Translations under genes and position numbers: made by a program
DNA from: Chaetomium olivaceum
Taxonomy: Eukaryota > Ascomycota > Sordariomycetes > Sordariales > Chaetomiaceae
DNA: 64,000 bases
NCBI GenBank assembly: GCA_039881045.1
Contig: JAYWVB010000040.1
Coordinates: 1-64,000 of the forward strand
Direction: 5' to 3'
The notes under the pieces: model-generated
The model's input: the letters and a program-made list of their open reading frames with translations, nothing else
Told to the model about the DNA's origin: nothing
The model's database searches: none
Shown here: in pieces, positions 58,801-64,000 of the stretch
Layout: every line of letters begins with the position of its first letter
Numbering within the stretch: the first letter of the stretch is position 1

Positions 58801-60903
58801 TTTTTACACAACCAAGTGATTGGCCACGGAGAAAGGCCCAAGAACGGTGTGGCAGCGGTGGCTTCACCCATCAGCCCTGTCTCCCATGGATTCCCATCTC
58901 TCACATGGATGAATCTGTCACGCACCTCTCCATCTCAAAGCTCCATTGGACACGTTATCCCTTAGCTTGTGATGATCTTCTGCCGGAAACGCTGAAGATG
59001 CTGCACCACATCCCCGGGGCCTGCCGCAAAAGGGAAGACATCATCACGGGCGCTTCCGGGAGTGACCTGTCAGATAGGGAGGGCACTTGGCATTCCCCAG
59101 CAGCTGAGGAGCTGACGACCGAATCCGCGTTGCCACCGAGCTATTGAGAAGAAGACATCCCATCCTGGCGACCGCTTTCTCTCCGAAAACTCTCCATGTT
59201 TGTTTGCTTTTTGTCCATGCAACGCCACCTCCGGTTATCCAGGGCAGCAATGGTTGACGGTTGGTCGCCCGAAGTTTATCCTCGTTCCGTACACTGCACT
59301 CCGGACAGTTGAGGCTCACCCCTCCTTGCTCACCTTTGGACCAGTTTCTGTCCATGCTGCACACTGTGAAGACACATCGTCAGAACACACCCCTCCGGAG
59401 CCCTCGATCCACCTCATCGGCCCGTCCAGAGTGGCACTGGGAGCCATGTCGGTGGATGACGACAGGTCCAACAGCATGCGATCTGGCCCTTTCAGAGTCC
59501 GGATGGTGGCCGGGTTGAGTACCCCAGCCGATGGGCCAAGGAATTCAAATGAGGACAGGCTCTGATCCACCGATCGTGTTGGAACGGTGTTGGGCTGCGT
59601 TGGGCTCCTTGTGATCAAAGGCCACTCAGCGTTGTTCGGGGTCTGCTGCCCTTGCGCAGCCAGACCTAACCTGTGATAGCAGATGTGGCAAGGGTGAAGA
59701 GGAGGCAGGCGGTCCACGGAATTATTGCAGCCAGGATCTCGGCCAGTCTGCAAGTCCCGGCTTGCGGCAAAGACGGCGAACACGGGCTGGGCACAAGATG
59801 TCTCTCTGATGTATCGTATACATCACAGGTACGGCCCACGGCCCATGAATAAGAATCCGGAAGCAGCCCGCGCTCTGATGGTGATGATCCGCCGAAGAAA
59901 CTGAAAATGGTGAACAGAAGCGAGGACGTTTATGAAACGGGCGAAGCCAGGTCTCGTTTGCATTTCCCTGCCTGGTTCTCCCGTTCATTGCAGTGTCACG
60001 AGTTCATCAAAGAGCTCACCCAGTGAAACACTTTGTTTCGGAGATCCAACCAGGAATGCTACCGGAATTTGGCCGTGGCAATTGACCGGTCGCAATATGT
60101 CATGGATCGTTTGATTCTTCGAGCGATAACAGAAACTCGGGAACACACAGAAGGTATCTACGGTTTAATGGTAAACCAAGATACGAGGGCCAGCCCTGGA
60201 ACACCAAAGAAACACCTGGCGTTTGAATGTAACACCTCTCGCAACACTCAGTGTAGAGTTGCTCTCTAGCCTATTGGATCTGCTGCCCTTTAGAGACAAC
60301 ATGACCTCAGTCACACACACTTGGTTCTGAATCCTGTGGGCAGCGACGCGTTTGCACACCGTGCGTATAAAAACTCTAACAACCATCTGTAGCTAACTAT
60401 CGCCACCAGTAAGCTTGTCCCAGACTATCCTGCTACCTACAAGACCAAAGTCTGGTCGGTTGCCCGGCTGGCCACCCATGGTCCGTGCGCACTATTTACT
60501 TCCCCTTTTTCTACACATTTCGCAGCAACCCAACTTCTTCTCTCACGGCGCATATCAGCATTACCGAGAAGCACACAAATCATCTACGTACCAGCAAACC
60601 GGGGAATTAAAGATAGAGAACGGAGTAGTTGCAGCGTTCGGACCGATCCTTCCACGAATAATGACTGACTAAGGAATTACCTGGGTGGGTGGTAAGCATC
60701 TCATCAAAGTCACTCACAAAAAAGAACCTATCCATCCACGTCACAACAGCGAAGCGAGCATTAAGCATATCAACCAGCACACACCAGTTTTGATATTCTC
60801 TCCCTCAATAGTTTTACACGCTATTCATTAGGTCAGATGGCAACCAGGACTCAGCCACCCCAACCTCGTCACTTTCCACAACCCTCCCACTCCGATTTCT
60901 CTT
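55860..60903. other. 5-kb intergenic region, no gene recognised
   Basis: No domain-bearing frame was found. The largest frames (about 59316-59783 on -, about 58719-59147 on +) lack an ATG start, and neither shows a fold or neighbouring exons. The right end holds the 3' flank of the EF-hand/ZZ gene. Confidence 0.5.
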
Positions 60904-63750
60904 CTAGGTCGACGGAATGCAAAAGTCGATCCAAGTGCCCAGGTAATCCAAACGGGCGCCACGGGCCTCGGCGCCCTTGTAGATGCGCTCGAACTCGTCA
61001 AAGCTCAGCCGGCCCCAGCCGCCGCGGGCCTTAGCCTCTTCCTCGGCGAGGTCGAGGCGCTTCCACTCGACCAGCTTGCTGCGCGAGGGCGGGGGGCCGC
61101 CGGACTTCTCCTTGCTGTTGGCTGTTGTGGTGCCGGCTGGCTTGTCGGTGGTTGACTCTTCGGAGGCGGTCGGTGCGGTTTGGCTGGTCCCGTTCGCCGA
61201 GCCTGCTGACGTCGGTCGGGGCTGGTCATGCGGGTGCGATACTGGTTCTGAGTTTAGGCGGAACTGGGGCATGGTAGGGTCGCGGTAGACGATGGATTCG
61301 GTGAATGAGTGATCCTCAGCGGGCGATTCATCTATTAATGCCGGCATGGAGGCGTCGTCATCTTCGTCGTCATCGTCATCATCATCGTCGCTGGTTTCAT
61401 ACTCTTCCTCTGCCGCTTCTTCCTCGGTATTGGCTTCGGTTTGGGTGGCAGCATCGTCAACTGAATAGCCAGTGGCCGCAAGCAATTGTTGCAGTGACTC
61501 TTCCTGAGATGCTTCACGCTTCTTAGAAGCGGAGCGGGAGCTCCCCTCCCTCTCCTCCTCTTCGTCAGGGTTGATAGACTCAAAGACCGACCTGTACTGG
61601 TCGCGCTTCTCCTTGGTTTGGGCAGCTTGGACTGCCAAGTCCTCCTTAACCTTGAACAAGGTATCGAGGATCTCGTTGAAGGCCTGTTGGCTAACCTGGT
61701 AGAAAATCTCTTTGCCAAGGTCGCGCTCGGCGTCCGGAATATCCATACCGCCCCACCTCTCCGGGATGCTCCTCGAGGACGTCGAAGGGTTGGATCTAAT
61801 ATCGAAATCGTCCGTGTCTTCGACGAATCTCACCTTGGAGGAGGAGCGAGACCGGGTCAATAACGGAGGTTGCGCGGTTTTGGAGTCGTCAGCTGAGCCG
61901 TTGAGACGCGCAAGGACGTCGTCGTCATCGCTCCAGTCATCTGGGGGTACCATGCCCTCTTCCTCGTCCAGGTAGAACTGCCGCCTCTTCCACCGGTCAA
62001 AGAGCTTGCGTCGCGCCGTGTCTCGGAGGTGGCTTCTTGACGAGACCCTATACGAGGGCCGCTGGCCTCGCCCGTTTGGCCTGGATCCTTCACGGTTTGA
62101 TGACCGATTGGCGCTGGCACGGTTTTCAGCGCTGTCATCTCCAGTTTCCTCCGGGCTTGACGAATCCTCCCCTCCACCTTGACCTTCGTGCTCGCCATGC
62201 CCTTCCTGGCCACCGTTAATGACAACAAAGAAGTCGCCGTCGTCGCGGGTCTCGCCGAGTAGAAGCGCTGGAAGTTCGCTAATTCGGGTCGGCGGGTTTA
62301 GGAGCCCGTTTAGGTACTCCAACCCGGAACCTCGTTCCCCAGCCGGGCGCGGGTGGTCCATGACGGGCATGAAAAGATTTTCGGTAACCTGAGCCTGCCT
62401 GGTGAATACGTTGGTCAAGATAGACTGGCGATCGGCGGTGTCGGGAGTGTCCTCGTTCAGGGCCCTGGTTGTGCCATCCGTAATGTGAACTTCCCCGGTG
62501 TTGAGGTTGACCACCTTGCCCTCTCGCGGACGGTCGGAATCGGGTTGCGAGAAACCCCCCTCGCGGCCGAACAAACTGCTTAATGGCTGCCGGCTGGTTA
62601 CCAGCTGTTCTACTTCGGTGGAGCTCATGACCTGGTCGTCAAGACCGTCGAGGATGTCCCGATGCATGTGTTTGAATACAACGTAGTAAGCTCGAAACAG
62701 GCGCAAGCAATCCCTGCGATTGATGTAGCCGTCACCATCGATGTCGTAGCCCTTGAATACGCGGCTGAGCCTGTCCTTCCTCTTGCGGTACGCCGTACCG
62801 CGTAGGAATTCGGAGAAACCGATCAGATCGTCGTCGTTGTCGTCGTAAAAGGCAAACATGCGGTCGTGCAAGAGATTCGGCGCGATATGTCTATAACCGC
62901 CTGACGGAACCAAGTAGCGTTCAAACGTCTTGCGGTCCATGGCCAGGCCCAGCTCATCGGGGTCTTCGCGCCACTCGGTGCTCGCCATAAAGGTCCACTG
63001 CTCCCAGAGCGCCTCCAGCTCGGGACGCTCGAAACCGGTTTCCTTGGAGAGCTTAGCCATAAGATGCTTGGGCAAGAGTCTCAGACAGTTCTCGGGATCA
63101 CCCGGGTACCACACCGGCTGCAGCGGGCGGGAGCCGAGGCGTGGGACGGGGACCCGGATCTTGTAGAAGATGTGCGTTTTGGTGTGGAGCCCTTGCGACT
63201 CGCATGTCTCGCAGAGATCAAAGTCGGTGCAGTTGGCGCAGCGGTAGCGGATGCCACGGATTGGCGTAATGCCGCAGCCGTTGCATAGGCAGCCCCGATG
63301 AACGTAGGCGTTGCGCCGGGCATTGTCCTCGGAAACGCGAAAGAGAAGGCTAACGATATTTTGGCCGGCACGCTGCTGCTGGGCGGCGAACTGGTTGTTG
63401 TCATCATCGTACCAGTTGTCGTCCATCACATGGTCATCGGCGACCGTCTCGGCGTCGTTCAAGGGGCGGACCGTGTTGACATCGACGTTCTCGTCAGCAT
63501 TAGACTCGACCGACGTGGTGGAAGCCTCGGAAGGCTCGCGGCTGTGGCCATGGACAACATCCGGAAGCGAGCGCCTTCGGTGTCGGATAGCATTGCTTCT
63601 ATGCAAGCGACGATCGGGGGCGGGCTCAGGCAGCGGTGGGTCGTAGACGCGGTAGCAAAAGTAGCCCAGGGTCGCGGTTACGGCAAGCGACAAAATGGCT
63701 ACGCTAATGCGCTGCCTGGTCAGCGTCGAGGCTGCGGCAGATGATTCCAT
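60904..63750 (-). CDS. EF-hand and ZZ-type zinc-finger membrane protein
   Basis: Calcium-binding, membrane-anchored protein of unknown role. It is a single exon of 948 aa. A membrane segment lies near residues 15-36 (ISVAILSLAVTATLGYFCY), probably a signal anchor. A ZZ-type zinc finger spans about 154-193, with CLCNGC, CANC, CETC and two His. Two EF-hand loops lie at 303-314 (DDNDDDLIGFSE) and 336-347 (DIDGDGYINRRD); both have acidic residues at positions 1, 3, 5 and 12 except Asn at some sites, so they should bind calcium. The C-terminal half is acidic and disordered with a poly-Asp run (YETSDDDDDDDDEDDD) and basic patches, then a Trp-containing end (WGRLSFDEFERIYKGAEARG). The ATG at 63750 gives the membrane segment its normal position. 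Similar EF-hand/ZZ proteins are common in filamentous ascomycetes but not functionally characterised as far as I know. Confidence 0.9.
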   Translation of the reverse strand: MESSAAASTLTRQRISVAILSLAVTATLGYFCYRVYDPPLPEPAPDRRLHRSNAIRHRRRSLPDVVHGHSREPSEASTTSVESNADENVDVNTVRPLNDAETVADDHVMDDNWYDDDNNQFAAQQQRAGQNIVSLLFRVSEDNARRNAYVHRGCLCNGCGITPIRGIRYRCANCTDFDLCETCESQGLHTKTHIFYKIRVPVPRLGSRPLQPVWYPGDPENCLRLLPKHLMAKLSKETGFERPELEALWEQWTFMASTEWREDPDELGLAMDRKTFERYLVPSGGYRHIAPNLLHDRMFAFYDDNDDDLIGFSEFLRGTAYRKRKDRLSRVFKGYDIDGDGYINRRDCLRLFRAYYVVFKHMHRDILDGLDDQVMSSTEVEQLVTSRQPLSSLFGREGGFSQPDSDRPREGKVVNLNTGEVHITDGTTRALNEDTPDTADRQSILTNVFTRQAQVTENLFMPVMDHPRPAGERGSGLEYLNGLLNPPTRISELPALLLGETRDDGDFFVVINGGQEGHGEHEGQGGGEDSSSPEETGDDSAENRASANRSSNREGSRPNGRGQRPSYRVSSRSHLRDTARRKLFDRWKRRQFYLDEEEGMVPPDDWSDDDDVLARLNGSADDSKTAQPPLLTRSRSSSKVRFVEDTDDFDIRSNPSTSSRSIPERWGGMDIPDAERDLGKEIFYQVSQQAFNEILDTLFKVKEDLAVQAAQTKEKRDQYRSVFESINPDEEEEREGSSRSASKKREASQEESLQQLLAATGYSVDDAATQTEANTEEEAAEEEYETSDDDDDDDDEDDDASMPALIDESPAEDHSFTESIVYRDPTMPQFRLNSEPVSHPHDQPRPTSAGSANGTSQTAPTASEESTTDKPAGTTTANSKEKSGGPPPSRSKLVEWKRLDLAEEEAKARGGWGRLSFDEFERIYKGAEARGARLDYLGTWIDFCIPST

Positions 63751-64000
63751 GATGTCCGTCGCGGCACCATGGTTGGGGCCTTTTCGTGTGCCCTGCCCGG
63801 GTTAGGCGAACAGTTGTGTTTTTGGTTCGAGAAAGTCGAGCTCAGGTCTTGCTTTGTTTCGTCCAGTTTGTCAGGAAGTTTGCGAAATTGCCCGCGATAA
63901 CAGTGCTTGGGTTTGTTATCGGAGCTCGAGCGGGTCTTCCTTCGCCGCCTTGGTCTGGAGACAACCTGAATGGGAGTTTCCACATACAAATAGTTCAAGA

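Noticed and set aside
58719..59147. 142-codon plus-strand frame
   Set aside because: No ATG start at the frame opening and no domain. Composition is not convincingly coding.
59316..59783. 155-codon minus-strand frame
   Set aside because: It starts with GTG rather than ATG, has no recognisable domain and no supporting splice sites.
1..64000. CRISPR array, bacterial operon or prophage signals
   Set aside because: Spliceosomal introns and fungal gene families throughout exclude a prokaryotic origin, and no regularly spaced direct repeats were seen.

Overview
The window looks like nuclear DNA of a filamentous ascomycete, most likely a Sordariomycete. Coding DNA is GC-rich. Introns are mostly 41-235 nt, with GTAAGT/GTGAGT-type donors and TACTAAC, CTAAC or CTGAC branch sites. 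Promoters have pyrimidine-rich leaders, there is a Zn2Cys6 regulator, and there is a Tad-type LINE fragment. The species cannot be named from the sequence alone. Gene density is low: twelve protein genes are supportable in 64 kb. Spacers are long, one of them about 12 kb, and are rich in microsatellites and pyrimidine tracts.

Layout. From 1 to 3.9 kb no gene is visible. An adenine phosphoribosyltransferase gene (3901-4840, +) follows. Next comes a GH47 ER mannosidase of the EDEM/Htm1 type (5802-9052, -), with a spacer holding an 80-bp ATCC repeat between them. After a 4.2-kb spacer lies a probable transcription factor of unknown family (13281-15312, -). A 12-kb gene desert then leads to a LEU3/LeuB-like Zn2Cys6 activator (27407-29948, -). 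A small HTH protein with a probable myristoylated N-terminus (32291-32985, +) faces a mitochondrial-looking short-chain dehydrogenase (33200-34261, -), tail to tail.

Two unrecognised membrane-type genes are divergently arranged (35470-36468, -, and 37021/37180-39066, +). They share a promoter that contains a tandem duplication including the start codon. An intronless flavohemoglobin (40186-41442, +) follows, then a SET-domain gene with frame defects (43285-44765, -). Further on are a hairpin-rich SINE-like segment (45.66-46.06 kb), a Ser/Thr/Pro-rich secreted protein (47492-48433, +), an F-box-like Cys-rich protein with a frame defect (53617-55090, +), a 5'-truncated Tad-clade LINE tail flanked by perfect 15-bp target-site duplications (55209-55844), and an EF-hand/ZZ-finger membrane protein (60904-63750, -).

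The genes do not form an obvious biosynthetic cluster. They are housekeeping or regulatory genes (purine salvage, glycoprotein ERAD, leucine-type regulation, NO detoxification) mixed with fungal orphans. Two observations stand out. First, three separate genes each need single-base length changes in short G or C runs to restore well-supported domains, which points to assembly indels or real decay. Second, the head-to-head orphan membrane pair at 35.5-39.1 kb is the best candidate for something undescribed, although its function is unknown.
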